The notes under the pieces: model-generated
What the model saw: the letters and a program-made list of their open reading frames with translations, nothing else
What the model was told of the DNA's origin: nothing
The model's database searches: none
Source: Pseudomonadota bacterium
GTDB lineage: Bacteria; Pseudomonadota; Alphaproteobacteria; Caulobacterales; Caulobacteraceae
Reading direction: 5' to 3'
Assembly (NCBI GenBank): GCA_020161365.1
Contig: JAIUNU010000012.1
Coordinates: forward strand, 86,578-150,577
DNA: 64,000 nt
Position numbers and translations under genes: made by a program
In this document: positions 51,966 through 61,573 of the stretch, piece after piece
Numbering within the stretch: position 1 is the stretch's first letter
Layout: the number at the start of each line of letters is the position of its first letter

Positions 51966-53504
51966 TCAATCCGGAACGAACAGGTTACGAACCCCGTCGG
52001 GGTGCAGACCGACGGTCCCTATCCGTCCGACACCTTCGCGCGCCTCAAGATCGCGCAATACCGAGGGATCATCCGGAGTCTGCGCCACGAAACGGCGCCC
52101 CTGGGCGTCGCGCCCGATCACGATGCCCATGCGCACGCCCTCGCGCCCATGGACGACCGTGTAGGTCTCGATCACCGCCCTGCCCTCCGGCCTGTCGATG
52201 ATCTCGGGATGCGGCAGCGCATCGATCTTGGCCTGGATCACCGAGGGCGGCTCACGCTCCCATTTCCCGGTTACCGGCCGGGTCGAATAGATTCCGACCG
52301 ACTGCTTCGTCAGGAACCAACCGTTTGCGGTGGACAACCCATAGGCCCCGGGCTGCGCCCTCAGCCGCGTCACCATCTCGGCGATCGCGTGCAGCGCATA
52401 GTTGTTGCCAGGTCCGCCGAAGTAAGGAAGCCCGCCTGTGATGGTGAGTCCTCGCGGGTCGTCGAGCGGCAGACCGATTTCTTCCGCGCCGATCCGCACC
52501 GCCGATGGGAAGCAGGAATAAAGGTCGATGACGCCGAGGTCATCCAGCGTGATCCCAGCCATCTCCAACGCGCGTTCGCCGGTCAGACGCATAGCGGGGC
52601 TGGAGTGATAGTCTTGTCGTTCCAGCGGATACCAAAGGTCGGAGGCGTCCGCGCAACCATGCAGGAAGACCCACCGGTCCTCAGGCACGCCCAACTCCCG
52701 CGCCTTGCGCACACTGGCGATCAGCACGGCGGCCGACTGGTCGACCTCCATGATCGCATTGAGGTATTTGGGATAGGGATAGCCCACCATGCGGTTACGG
52801 TCTGTAACGGTGACGAGTTCCTCGGGCGTCCGTTCGATGGGGAACCAAGCATGGGGGTTCGCGGCTGCGACCTTGGTGAACGGCGCGAAAAGTGCTCCGA
52901 GGCCCTGTTGGTGCGCCTCCAGCGAGACGCCGTCGCGGGCGCGTAGCGCGTTCTCGAACAGGGGATAGGTGTTGACCGGATAGCCCAGGCCATGCGCGGC
53001 CTCTTGGGGCGTGACTCCTGGTCGTGGATCACCGATCCGCGCCGGAGCCGTGTCGATATCATCACCCCAGCCGTCGAAACCGAGGTTTCCCTTCATGCGC
53101 TTCATCAGCGAACCCAGGAACTCGGCGCCCGCCACCAGCGTGAGATCCGACTCGCCGTTGGCGATACGCTCGCAGGCGATATTGACGGCCTGTTGCGGGC
53201 TGTTGCCCCCCGTCTCGGTGTAGACACTCCAGCGCGGCACGGCCGACAGGGCGCGCGCCAGCGAAGCGGGCGGGTTTTTCAATCGCGGCAGCGGAAGCTT
53301 CGAAAGTCCGCCGGGTGCGTCAATGCTGAAAGCGACGACCGCCAAAGCGTCAAGCGACGCAAAAACTGTCTCCGGAAGCCCCGCGTCACGAACAGCGCGT
53401 TCCGCCGCAACTTTCAGCAGTTCGAGAGGCGACGGAGAATTGGCGACCTCGCCTCGATAGGTGAATTGTCCCGCACCGATCAAAACCGGCGTGTCGTCGC
53501 GCAT
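51966..53504 (-). CDS. Thiolase-superfamily protein with degenerate active site and C-terminal extension
   Basis: 512 residues from ATG 53504 (53516 is also possible). The N-terminal thiolase fold is clear (PVLIGAGQFTYRGEV, LLKVAAERAVRDAGLPE). Where thiolases have the nucleophilic Cys in a CGSG-like loop, this protein has TGGNSPQQAV, and where they have GHP it has GGPGNNYALHA. LDDLGVIDLYSCFPSAVRIG resembles the SCP-x HDCF loop without the His. The last ~100 residues look like an OB-fold domain. It is annotated as acetyl-CoA acetyltransferase in many genomes, but claisen chemistry is doubtful. It is followed by the phosphatase gene. Confidence 0.8.
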   Translation of the reverse strand: MRDDTPVLIGAGQFTYRGEVANSPSPLELLKVAAERAVRDAGLPETVFASLDALAVVAFSIDAPGGLSKLPLPRLKNPPASLARALSAVPRWSVYTETGGNSPQQAVNIACERIANGESDLTLVAGAEFLGSLMKRMKGNLGFDGWGDDIDTAPARIGDPRPGVTPQEAAHGLGYPVNTYPLFENALRARDGVSLEAHQQGLGALFAPFTKVAAANPHAWFPIERTPEELVTVTDRNRMVGYPYPKYLNAIMEVDQSAAVLIASVRKARELGVPEDRWVFLHGCADASDLWYPLERQDYHSSPAMRLTGERALEMAGITLDDLGVIDLYSCFPSAVRIGAEEIGLPLDDPRGLTITGGLPYFGGPGNNYALHAIAEMVTRLRAQPGAYGLSTANGWFLTKQSVGIYSTRPVTGKWEREPPSVIQAKIDALPHPEIIDRPEGRAVIETYTVVHGREGVRMGIVIGRDAQGRRFVAQTPDDPSVLRDLEAREGVGRIGTVGLHPDGVRNLFVPD

Positions 53505-53599
53505 ATCCGCCCCCATTCAAACGTTCGTTGGGCGCGATCGTAGGCGTCAAATGGAGCCCGGCAAGGCCAATTGACGACGGTTTCAACTTTGCCTGAATG

Positions 53600-53628
53600 T
53601 TGATCGCTTGGCGCCCGTAATTTAATCA
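53600..53628 (+). promoter_or_regulatory. Candidate glnB-glnA promoter
   Basis: TTGATC (53600-53605), a 17-base spacer, TAATCA (53623-53628), 125 bases before glnB. No clear sigma-54 -24/-12 element was seen in the same 236-bp gap. Confidence 0.35.
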
Positions 53629-53698
53629 CATGCCCGCAACTCAACCGTTCGGTCATATTTGTCGTGAGCGGTCGCTTGCGGGGGTTTGGGCGGCGTGA

Positions 53699-54091
<393 letters not shown>

Positions 54092-54135
54092 GGCCGGATC
54101 GTCAGCAGCTAGAGAGTTCTACAAGGGGATACGGA

Positions 54136-55545
54136 ATGAGCACCGCCAAGGACATCCTGAACCTGATCAAGGAAAAGGACGTGAAGTACGTCGACGTCCG
54201 CTTCACGGACGTGCGCGGCAAGATGCAGCACGTCACCTTCGACATCGATCTGGTTGACGACGACTTCCTCAACGACGGCACGATGTTCGACGGCTCGTCG
54301 ATCGCTGGTTGGAAGGCGATCAACGAGTCGGACATGAAGCTGCGCCCCGACCTGTCGAGCGCCATCATCGACCCGTTCTATCAGCAGACGACGCTGGCGC
54401 TGTTCTGCGATGTCGTGAACCCCGACACCGGCACCCCGTACAACCGCGACCCGCGCTCGATCGCCAAGGCCGCTCTGAACTACCTGAAATCGGCCGGCGT
54501 GGGCGACACGGTCTACTTCGGCCCGGAAGCCGAGTTCTTCATCTTCGACGACGTGCGCTGGTCCACCGCTCCGCACGACACCAGCTACTCGTTCGACTCG
54601 ACCGAACTGCCGGTCAACTCGAACAAGCAATACGCCGAAGGCAACATGGGTCACCGCCCGGGTCCGAAGGGCGGCTACTTCCCGGTGAACCCGGTCGACA
54701 GCTGCCAGGATCTGCGTGGCGAAATGCTGGCCGTCATGGGCGAGCTGGGCATGAAGCCGGAAAAGCACCACCACGAAGTGGCCCCGGCCCAGCACGAACT
54801 CGGCCTGAAGTTCGACACCATGGTCACCATGGCCGACCGGATGCAGCTCTATAAGTACGTCATCCACAACGTCGCTGCGGCTTACGGCAAGACGGCCACC
54901 TTCATGGCCAAGCCGATGTTCGCCGACAACGGTTCGGGCATGCACGTGCACCAATCGATCTGGCAGGACGGCAAGCCGCTGTTCGCCGGCGACAAGTACG
55001 CTGGCCTTTCGCAAGAATGCCTGTGGTACATCGGCGGCATCATCAAGCACGCCAAGGCGATCAACGCGTTCTCGAACTCGACGACGAACTCGTACAAGCG
55101 CCTGGTGCCCGGCTACGAAGCCCCGGTGAAGCTGGCCTACAGCTCGCGCAACCGCTCGGCCTCGATCCGCATCCCGCACGTCGACAGCCCGAAGGCCAAG
55201 CGTCTGGAAGCCCGCTTCCCCGACCCGATGGGCAACCCGTACTTGACCTTCGTCGCCCTGCTGATGGCCGGCCTGGACGGCATCATCAACAAGATCGATC
55301 CGGGCGCGCCGGCCGACAAGAACCTCTACGACCTGCCGCCGCGCGAACAGAAGAAAATCCCGGAAGTCTGCGGCTCGCTGCGCGAAGCCCTGGAGAACCT
55401 CGACAAGGACCGCGCCTTCCTGAAGGCCGGCGGCGTCATGGATGACGACTTCATCGACAGCTACATCGAGTTGAAGATGGAAGAGGTCATGCGCCTGCAA
55501 CTGCACCCGCACCCGGTCGAGTTCGACATGTACTACAAGTGCTAA
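54136..55545 (+). CDS. glnA: Glutamine synthetase, type I
   Basis: 469 residues. Makes glutamine from glutamate, ammonia and ATP as a dodecamer. Signatures seen: [34 protein letters not shown], the metal/ATP site [16 protein letters not shown], and the adenylylation loop KNLYDLPP with Tyr398. It lies 44 bp after glnB with AAGGGG ahead of the ATG, so the two are co-transcribed. Confidence 0.98.
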   Translation: MSTAKDILNLIKEKDVKYVDVRFTDVRGKMQHVTFDIDLVDDDFLNDGTMFDGSSIAGWKAINESDMKLRPDLSSAIIDPFYQQTTLALFCDVVNPDTGTPYNRDPRSIAKAALNYLKSAGVGDTVYFGPEAEFFIFDDVRWSTAPHDTSYSFDSTELPVNSNKQYAEGNMGHRPGPKGGYFPVNPVDSCQDLRGEMLAVMGELGMKPEKHHHEVAPAQHELGLKFDTMVTMADRMQLYKYVIHNVAAAYGKTATFMAKPMFADNGSGMHVHQSIWQDGKPLFAGDKYAGLSQECLWYIGGIIKHAKAINAFSNSTTNSYKRLVPGYEAPVKLAYSSRNRSASIRIPHVDSPKAKRLEARFPDPMGNPYLTFVALLMAGLDGIINKIDPGAPADKNLYDLPPREQKKIPEVCGSLREALENLDKDRAFLKAGGVMDDDFIDSYIELKMEEVMRLQLHPHPVEFDMYYKC

Positions 55546-55570
55546 GCGCCTAGGGCTTAGAACAAAAGCT

Positions 55571-55610
55571 AAGGGGCCGGAGAGCGATCTCCAGCCCCTT
55601 TTTTGTTTTG
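55571..55610 (+). terminator. Terminator after glnA
   Basis: Stem AAGGGGC/GCCCCTT (55571-55577 with 55594-55600), continued by GGAG/CTCC, then TTTTTTGTTTTG. The remaining gap to the TonB receptor gene (55611-55839) contains no gene or convincing promoter. Confidence 0.92.
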
Positions 55611-55839
55611 CGCTCAGCGAGCCCGCGCCAAAAGTAGAATGACTTATTACTTAATGGGCGCCCACTGAACAAAATTGTCGCAAGTTCGCAACATTGCCGA
55701 CGCAATCGCCCACAAGGTCCTGAAAAGACGTGATGCGCGATATCGCTCGGGCGGAAACTTGGCCTATCGCAGCGCAAACGGAATCGCCGCCAACGCCTGG
55801 ATTACAACTCAGCGACGCGGCGTCTCGACAGGACATCTC

Positions 55840-58020
55840 ATGCACAGCCTCAATAGCTCCCTTCGTCGCGCCCTGACGCTCTCCTGCGGCGCCGCCGCAC
55901 TCGTCACCGCGCTGGCCGCTGCGCCCTCGGCTTTCGCCCAGGACACCAAGGTCGGCGAAGTCATCATCACCGCCCAGAAGCGCAGTGAAAACCTGCAAGA
56001 CGTCCCGGTCTCGGTGGCCGCCATCAGCGGCGAGCGTCTGCAGTCGACCTTCGCGGCCGGCGACGACATCCTGGCCCTGTCGGCCAAGGCGCCCGGCCTG
56101 TACGCGGAATCCTCGAACGGCCGCGTCGCCCCGCGCTTCTACATCCGTGGCCTCGGCAACGCGGACTTCGATCTGGCCGCCTCGCAGCCGGTGTCGATCA
56201 TCCAGGACGAAGTCGTTCTGGAAAATGTCGTCCTGAAGAGCTCGCCGCTCTACGATCTGGACCGCGTCGAAGTACTGCGCGGCCCGCAAGGCACCCTGTT
56301 CGGTCGCAACACCACGGCTGGCATCGTCAAGTTCGACACCATCAAGCCGTCGGAAGAAATGAAGGGGCGCGCTTCGGCGACCTACGGTAGCTTCAACACC
56401 TTCACCTTCGACGGCGGCATCGGCGGCGCCCTGGTCGAAGGCAAGGTCGCGGCGCGCGCCTCGGTGCTGTTCCAGCATCGCGACGACTGGATCGACAACG
56501 GCTTCACCAAGAAGAAAAACGTGATGGGCGGCTTCAACGAGCGCGCCGCCCGCCTGCAACTGCTGTTCACCCCGAACGAAAAGCTGGACGCGCTGTTCAA
56601 CGTCCACGGCCGCGACCTGGACGGCACCGCCGCCGTGTTCCGCGCCAACGTGCTGACCAAGGGTTCGAACAAGCTCAACGCGAACTACAAGCGCGACACC
56701 GTCTACTTCGACGCGGGCGCCAACAACCCGCAGAGCTACAAGGGCTACGGCGCGTCGGCCAACATCGGCTACGACTTCGGCTCCGCCAAGCTGACCTCGA
56801 TCACCGCCTATGAGAACACTCATGGCTTCAGCCGCGGCGACATCGACGGCGGCAACCCCACGGGCCCGGGCTTCATCCCGTTCCAGTCGGACACGCAGGA
56901 CGGCATCAAGGACCTGGATCAGTGGACCCAGGAAATCCGTCTGGCCAGCAACACCGACGGTGCGCTGAGCTGGCAGGTGGGCGGCTTCTACTTCGACACG
57001 AAGTACGCGATCCAGACCAACCCCTTCTTCGCGCCCGCCACGACTCTCCAGCAGAAGAACACCGCCTGGGCTATCTTCGGTCAGGCGTCGTACAAGGTCA
57101 GCGACCAGCTCTCCGTCACCGGCGGCCTGCGCTACACCGACGACGACAAGGACATGAAGGTGCTCTCCGGCCCGAACATGGCCGCGCCGGTTTCGGTGTC
57201 GGACTCGCAGGTCAGCTGGGATCTCTCGGCGTTCTATAACGTCAGCGAGGACGTCAGCGTCTACGCCAAAGTGGCCTCGGGCTTCCGCGGTCCGTCGATC
57301 CAAGGCCGTGACATCGCCTTCTTCTCGCCGGCCTCGGCGGCGAAGTCCGAAACGATCATGTCCTACGAACTGGGCCTGAAGAGCGAGCTCTTCGACCGTC
57401 GCGTTCGCCTGAACGGCGCGGTGTTCGCCTACACGATCGACGATCCGCAGTTCAGCGCGGTCGGCGGCGGCAGCAACTCCAACCGCCTGATCAACGCCAA
57501 GAAGGGCGAAGCCTACGGCCTGGAACTGGACAGCGAATTCGTGGTCACCCCGAACTTCGTGATCACCGCCGGCTACAGCTACGCGCACACCGAGATCAAG
57601 GACAGCAGTCTGGCCGTGGCCGTCTGCGCGGCTTGCACGGTCACCGATCCCAAGACCGCCGCCGGCGCCGCGCTGGTCAACGGCAACCCGTTCCCGAACG
57701 CGCCAAAGTACACCTTCGACTTCACCGCGCGTTACGCCTATCCGGTCGCCAGCGGCGAGCTGTTCGCCTACACCGATTGGAAGGTGCAGGGTTACACGAA
57801 CCTGTTCCTCTACGAGTCGAAGGAGTTCTACTCCAAGGGTGACTTCGAAGGCGGCCTGAAGCTGGGCTACGCCAACAAGGAAGGCGGCTGGGAGGTTGCA
57901 GCCTTTGCTCGCAACATCACCAACGAGAGCAACATCAAGGGCGCCATCGACTTCAACAACCTGACCGCGTTCGTCAACGAACCGCGGGTGGTCGGCGTCT
58001 CGATCGACGCGCGCTTCTAA
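55840..58020 (+). CDS. TonB-dependent outer-membrane receptor
   Basis: 726 residues from ATG 55840, with AGGA seven bases upstream. A signal peptide ends AFAQDT; the TonB-box-like EVIITAQKR and a plug domain follow (SENLQDVPVSVAAISGERL; FYIRGLGNADFD; VEVLRGPQGTLFGRNTTAGI). A 22-strand barrel ends in Phe (VSIDARF). It is the type numerous in Caulobacter, which imports iron chelates, vitamin B12, nickel or sugars. No Fur box or substrate gene lies beside it, so the ligand is unknown. Confidence 0.93.
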   Translation: MHSLNSSLRRALTLSCGAAALVTALAAAPSAFAQDTKVGEVIITAQKRSENLQDVPVSVAAISGERLQSTFAAGDDILALSAKAPGLYAESSNGRVAPRFYIRGLGNADFDLAASQPVSIIQDEVVLENVVLKSSPLYDLDRVEVLRGPQGTLFGRNTTAGIVKFDTIKPSEEMKGRASATYGSFNTFTFDGGIGGALVEGKVAARASVLFQHRDDWIDNGFTKKKNVMGGFNERAARLQLLFTPNEKLDALFNVHGRDLDGTAAVFRANVLTKGSNKLNANYKRDTVYFDAGANNPQSYKGYGASANIGYDFGSAKLTSITAYENTHGFSRGDIDGGNPTGPGFIPFQSDTQDGIKDLDQWTQEIRLASNTDGALSWQVGGFYFDTKYAIQTNPFFAPATTLQQKNTAWAIFGQASYKVSDQLSVTGGLRYTDDDKDMKVLSGPNMAAPVSVSDSQVSWDLSAFYNVSEDVSVYAKVASGFRGPSIQGRDIAFFSPASAAKSETIMSYELGLKSELFDRRVRLNGAVFAYTIDDPQFSAVGGGSNSNRLINAKKGEAYGLELDSEFVVTPNFVITAGYSYAHTEIKDSSLAVAVCAACTVTDPKTAAGAALVNGNPFPNAPKYTFDFTARYAYPVASGELFAYTDWKVQGYTNLFLYESKEFYSKGDFEGGLKLGYANKEGGWEVAAFARNITNESNIKGAIDFNNLTAFVNEPRVVGVSIDARF

Positions 58021-58043
58021 GCCGCAAGATCCGGGTAAGTTGG

Positions 58044-58078
58044 AAAGGCTGCGGAGCGATCCGCAGCCTTTTCTTTTT
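58044..58078 (+). terminator. Terminator after the TonB receptor
   Basis: 11-bp stem AAAGGCTGCGG/CCGCAGCCTTT (58044-58054 with 58061-58071) followed by TTTTCTTTTT. Confidence 0.92.
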
Positions 58079-58082
58079 GCCG

Positions 58083-58478
58083 CTAGGCCTTGAGGCCGTG
58101 GCCGCCAACGGGTGACGTTTCAAAGCGTTGCGAAAAGCCAGCGATGATGGGCCTAGCCTTTGCGATTGCCGCCTGCACCGTCGGCAGCTTCAAGGAAGCG
58201 GCGTGCGCAGCCTTGTCGGTCCAGACCTCAGTGATCCAGATCGCGTCGGGATTGGCCGGGTCCGTGGCGAGCACATAGCTCAGGCAGCCCGGCATCTCGG
58301 CCGTTCCCTCGCGCAGGATGACGAGCAATTCGTCGCGTTTGCCGGGGACGGCCAACATCTGGCCGATCAGTCCGTACATCGCCTTGTCTTTCTCCTGAGC
58401 CTGCGAAATCGCTGGAAGCACGGCGGCGGCCACCGCACCGATAACGACGCCCCTTCGCCGACAATCCGTATCGGTCAT
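58083..58478 (-). CDS. ABM/YgiN-type monooxygenase with Tat-like signal
   Basis: 131 residues. The N-terminus RRRGVVIGAVAAAVLPAISQAQ looks like a twin-arginine signal, so the protein is probably periplasmic. The mature part is one antibiotic-biosynthesis-monooxygenase domain (YGLIGQMLAVPGKRDELLVI; GCLSYVLATDPANPDAIWITE). Relatives oxidise quinols or simply bind small aromatics without cofactor. Convergent with the TonB receptor gene. Confidence 0.82.
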   Translation of the reverse strand: MTDTDCRRRGVVIGAVAAAVLPAISQAQEKDKAMYGLIGQMLAVPGKRDELLVILREGTAEMPGCLSYVLATDPANPDAIWITEVWTDKAAHAASLKLPTVQAAIAKARPIIAGFSQRFETSPVGGHGLKA

Positions 58479-58646
58479 CCCCGCTCCTCTCCGTGGTCCC
58501 CGCCGCGCGGAAGTGGCTCAATCGGGCAAGCCTGCACAGCGGCGCGCAAGGTTTTTGCGAAGCAACGCCTCTGTTTGCGCCGTTTGACTTGATAACGCGG
58601 TTCTTTTCGTCTGTCCTTCCGCCCTCTTCGAGAGTCGGGGTTTTTC

Positions 58647-60116
58647 ATGATCAGATGGCGTTCCGTGGCGATGGCCACCAGCCTGCTCGCGCTGGGTCTT
58701 ACGGCCTGCGCGACGACCGGGACCGGCGGTCCCTCCAAATCGTCCGCGCCCGCCAAGCCGGCGGAGAAGGCCGAGGTCAAGCCGCTGGCCAAGGGCCTGG
58801 ATGGTCAGGCCTCCACGGGCTTCCCGTCGACCTATAGGCCGCTCCCCTCCCGCGCGACCGCATTTGTCGGGGCCACCGTGCTGACCGCGACAGGTCAGCA
58901 GATCGAGAATGGGGTGGTGTTCGTCTCCGAGGGCAAGATCACGTCCGTCGGCGGCCCGGAGACGCCCGTCCCGGCGGACGTCGTCGTGGTCGACGCCAAG
59001 GGCAAGTGGATCACGCCCGGCATCATCGACGCGCACAGCCACCTTGGCGTCTATCCCTCGCCGGGCGTATCGGCGCGCTCCGATGGCAACGAGGCCACCG
59101 ACCCGAACACGGCTCAAGTCTGGGCGGAGCATTCAGTTTGGCCGCAGGACCCGGGTTTCAACCGGGCCCGGGCAGGCGGCGTGACCACGCTTCAAATTCT
59201 ACCGGGCTCGGCCAACCTGTTCGGCGGCCGCTCGGTGACCCTGAAGAACGTCCCCTCGCTGACCATGCAGGGCATGAAGTTCCCCGGTGCGCCCTACGGT
59301 CTGAAGATGGCCTGCGGCGAGAACCCCAAGCGAGTCTACGGCGGCAAGGGTCGCAACCCGTCGACGGCGATGGGCAACGCTTTCGGCTTCCGTCGGGCCT
59401 GGATCGACGCGGCCGACTACGCCCGTAAGTGGGACGATTTCCGCGCCAAGCAGCAGAAGGGGGAGAAGGCGGACGCGCCCAAGCGCGACCTGCAACTGGA
59501 AACCCTTGCCGGCGTGCTGAAGGGCGAGATCCTGGTGCAGAACCACTGCTACCGCGCCGACGAAATGGCCGTGATGATCGATATCGCCAAGGAGTTTGGC
59601 TACAAGATCACGATGTTCCACCACGCGATCGAGAGCTACAAGATCGCGCCGGTGCTGGCCAGGGAAGAGATCTGCTCGGCCACTTGGGCCTCGTGGACGG
59701 GCTTCAAGATGGAAAGCCTGGACGGCATCGACGCCAACGCCGCGATCCTGGCCAAGAACGGCGCCTGCGTCGTGATCCACTCCGACGACGCGATCATGAC
59801 CCAGCGTCTCAACCAGGAAGCCGCCATCGGCATGGCCGCCGGCGCCAAGCTCGGGATCAACATCCCGCGCGCCGAGGCGATCAAGTGGATTACGGCCAAT
59901 CCGGCCAAGGCCATAGGCATCGGCGACAGGACCGGCTCGATCGAGCCCGGCAAGGCCGCCGACCTGGTGGTCTGGAGCCGCGATCCGTTCAGCGTCTACG
60001 CCCAGGCCGAGCAGGTCTATATCGACGGCGCGCTGACCTATGATCGCAAGGATCCGCGCTTCCAGCCCAAATCCGATTTCGAGCTCGGCCAGCCTGGCCA
60101 AGGAGCGTTCAACTGA
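58647..60116 (+). CDS. Amidohydrolase-superfamily lipoprotein (metal-dependent, apparently active)
   Basis: 489 residues. The signal peptide ends LGLTAC with lipobox Cys21, so it is likely membrane-anchored in the periplasm. The TIM-barrel core has the HxH metal motif in GIIDAHSHLG, later ligands in VQNHCYRADE, MFHHAIESYK and VIHSDDAIM, and the C-terminal IEPGKAADLVVWSRDPF. It resembles imidazolonepropionase-like amidohydrolases; the substrate (cyclic amide, peptide or hydantoin) is unknown. It overlaps the next gene by one base. Confidence 0.88.
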   Translation: MIRWRSVAMATSLLALGLTACATTGTGGPSKSSAPAKPAEKAEVKPLAKGLDGQASTGFPSTYRPLPSRATAFVGATVLTATGQQIENGVVFVSEGKITSVGGPETPVPADVVVVDAKGKWITPGIIDAHSHLGVYPSPGVSARSDGNEATDPNTAQVWAEHSVWPQDPGFNRARAGGVTTLQILPGSANLFGGRSVTLKNVPSLTMQGMKFPGAPYGLKMACGENPKRVYGGKGRNPSTAMGNAFGFRRAWIDAADYARKWDDFRAKQQKGEKADAPKRDLQLETLAGVLKGEILVQNHCYRADEMAVMIDIAKEFGYKITMFHHAIESYKIAPVLAREEICSATWASWTGFKMESLDGIDANAAILAKNGACVVIHSDDAIMTQRLNQEAAIGMAAGAKLGINIPRAEAIKWITANPAKAIGIGDRTGSIEPGKAADLVVWSRDPFSVYAQAEQVYIDGALTYDRKDPRFQPKSDFELGQPGQGAFN

Positions 60117-61468
60117 TGATCCGGTCCCTGCTTCTCGCCAGCGCCGCCTGCGTGCTGGCCTTCCCCGCGGCGGCCGAAACGGTCGCCATCGTCAACGCCC
60201 GCATCGAGCCGGTGTCCAGCGCCGCCATCCCGGGCGGGACCCTGGTGATCAAGGACGGCAAGATCGCCGCCTTGGGCGCCAGCGTCCAGGTTCCGGCCGG
60301 AGCCCGCGTCATCGACGCCAAGGGCGGAGTGGTGACCCCGGGCCTGATCGCGCCCTCGTCGAACCTCGGCGCGTCCGAGATCAGCGGCGTACGCGAGACC
60401 CGCGATGACGGCACCGGCAATGCGCTCAGCGCGGCCTTCGACATCAGCTACGCGATCAATCCAGCCTCGACCTTCCTGGGCCTGGCGCGGGATGGCGGGA
60501 TCACCAGCTCGGCCGTCACGCCCGTGCTGTCCGGCTCCGGCGGCGGCGCTCACGAGCACGCCGATGACGGCGTGGTCGAGGAGATGACCGCGGGCGCCCA
60601 CGGCGACGGCGATCCGCCGCTGTTCGGCGGCCAGGCGGCCTTCATCCGCCTGAAGGCCGGCAGCTCGGACATCGTCGAGGCCTCCAAGCTGGCTGTCACC
60701 GTTTCGCTCGGCGAAAGCGGCGCGCGGTCTGCCGGCGGCTCGCGGGGCGCCAACCTGATCCTGATCCGCTCGGCTCTGGAGGACGCCCGCGCGTTCGCCA
60801 ACCGCCGCGCCGCGTTCGAGCAGGGCGCCACGCGCGACTTCGGGCTCTCGCGTCTGGACCTGCAGGCGTTGATCCCGGTCGTCCAGGGCAAGACCCCGCT
60901 GCTGATCCGCGTCTCCCGCGCCGCCGACATCCGGCAGGCGCTGAAGCTGGCGGCCGATGAAAAGATCAAGATAGTCCTCGAAGGGGTCGAGGAGGGTTGG
61001 ATGGTCGCGGCCGAGATCGCCAAGGCGGGCGTGCCGGTCATCCTGGATCCGCAGGCCGACCTGCCCGACAGCTTCGAGACCTTGGGCTCGCGCCTCGACA
61101 ACGCCGCTCGGCTGCACGCCGCCGGTGTTGCGGTGGCGATCAACGGCTCGCGGGACTTCAACAACCTGCGTCAGGAGCGCCTGAACGCCGGCCTGGCGGT
61201 CGCCAACGGCCTGCCCTACCCGGCCGCCCTGGCCGCCGTCACCCTGGTCCCCGCCAAGATCTGGGGCCAGGCCGACAAGGTCGGATCGCTCGAGGTCGGC
61301 AAGGTCGCCGACGTGGTTGTCTGGAACGGCGACCCGCTGGAGACCACCAGCTGGCCGACGGCCGTGCTGGTCGGCGGCGTCGAGCAGCCCAAGGACGGTC
61401 GCCACCAGCAGCTGAAGGCCCGCTACGCGGCCAGCGACGAGAGCGGCTACCCGCCGGCCTATCGCTAG
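60116..61468 (+). CDS. Amidohydrolase-like protein that has lost its metal ligands
   Basis: 450 residues with a cleavable signal peptide (MIRSLLLASAACVLAFPAAA), so periplasmic. The fold matches its upstream neighbour, including the C-terminal LEVGKVADVVVWNGDPLETT, but the HxH segment reads GLIAPSSNLG, the middle His positions read LLIRVSRAADI and KIVLEGVEEGW, and the Asp segment reads AINGSRDFNNL. With all likely metal ligands missing it is probably non-catalytic, perhaps a structural or regulatory partner of the first gene (TGATG overlap). Inference only. Confidence 0.85.
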   Translation: MIRSLLLASAACVLAFPAAAETVAIVNARIEPVSSAAIPGGTLVIKDGKIAALGASVQVPAGARVIDAKGGVVTPGLIAPSSNLGASEISGVRETRDDGTGNALSAAFDISYAINPASTFLGLARDGGITSSAVTPVLSGSGGGAHEHADDGVVEEMTAGAHGDGDPPLFGGQAAFIRLKAGSSDIVEASKLAVTVSLGESGARSAGGSRGANLILIRSALEDARAFANRRAAFEQGATRDFGLSRLDLQALIPVVQGKTPLLIRVSRAADIRQALKLAADEKIKIVLEGVEEGWMVAAEIAKAGVPVILDPQADLPDSFETLGSRLDNAARLHAAGVAVAINGSRDFNNLRQERLNAGLAVANGLPYPAALAAVTLVPAKIWGQADKVGSLEVGKVADVVVWNGDPLETTSWPTAVLVGGVEQPKDGRHQQLKARYAASDESGYPPAYR

Positions 61469-61475
61469 GCTCTCC

Positions 61476-61514
61476 AATCCGCCCCCAGTCCGCTGGGGGC
61501 GGATTTCTCTTTTC
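61476..61514 (+). terminator. Terminator after the amidohydrolase pair
   Basis: Perfect 12-bp stem AATCCGCCCCCA/TGGGGGCGGATT (61476-61487 with 61494-61505), then TCTCTTTT. Confidence 0.92.
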
Positions 61515-61573
61515 AGGGGAAGCCGCTACGGCCATACGAGGCCCCCGCGTTCGAATCGCCTAGACTTCCCTTG

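Noticed and set aside
51978..51992. GAAC-N7-GAAC, a second match to the LexA box pattern
   Set aside because: It is inside the 3' end of the thiolase-like gene, with no promoter around it, and one to two such matches are expected by chance in 64 kb on both strands.
55675..55839. Longer TonB receptor start at 55675
   Set aside because: The signal peptide starts at ATG 55840 with a ribosome site; the extension would bury it.
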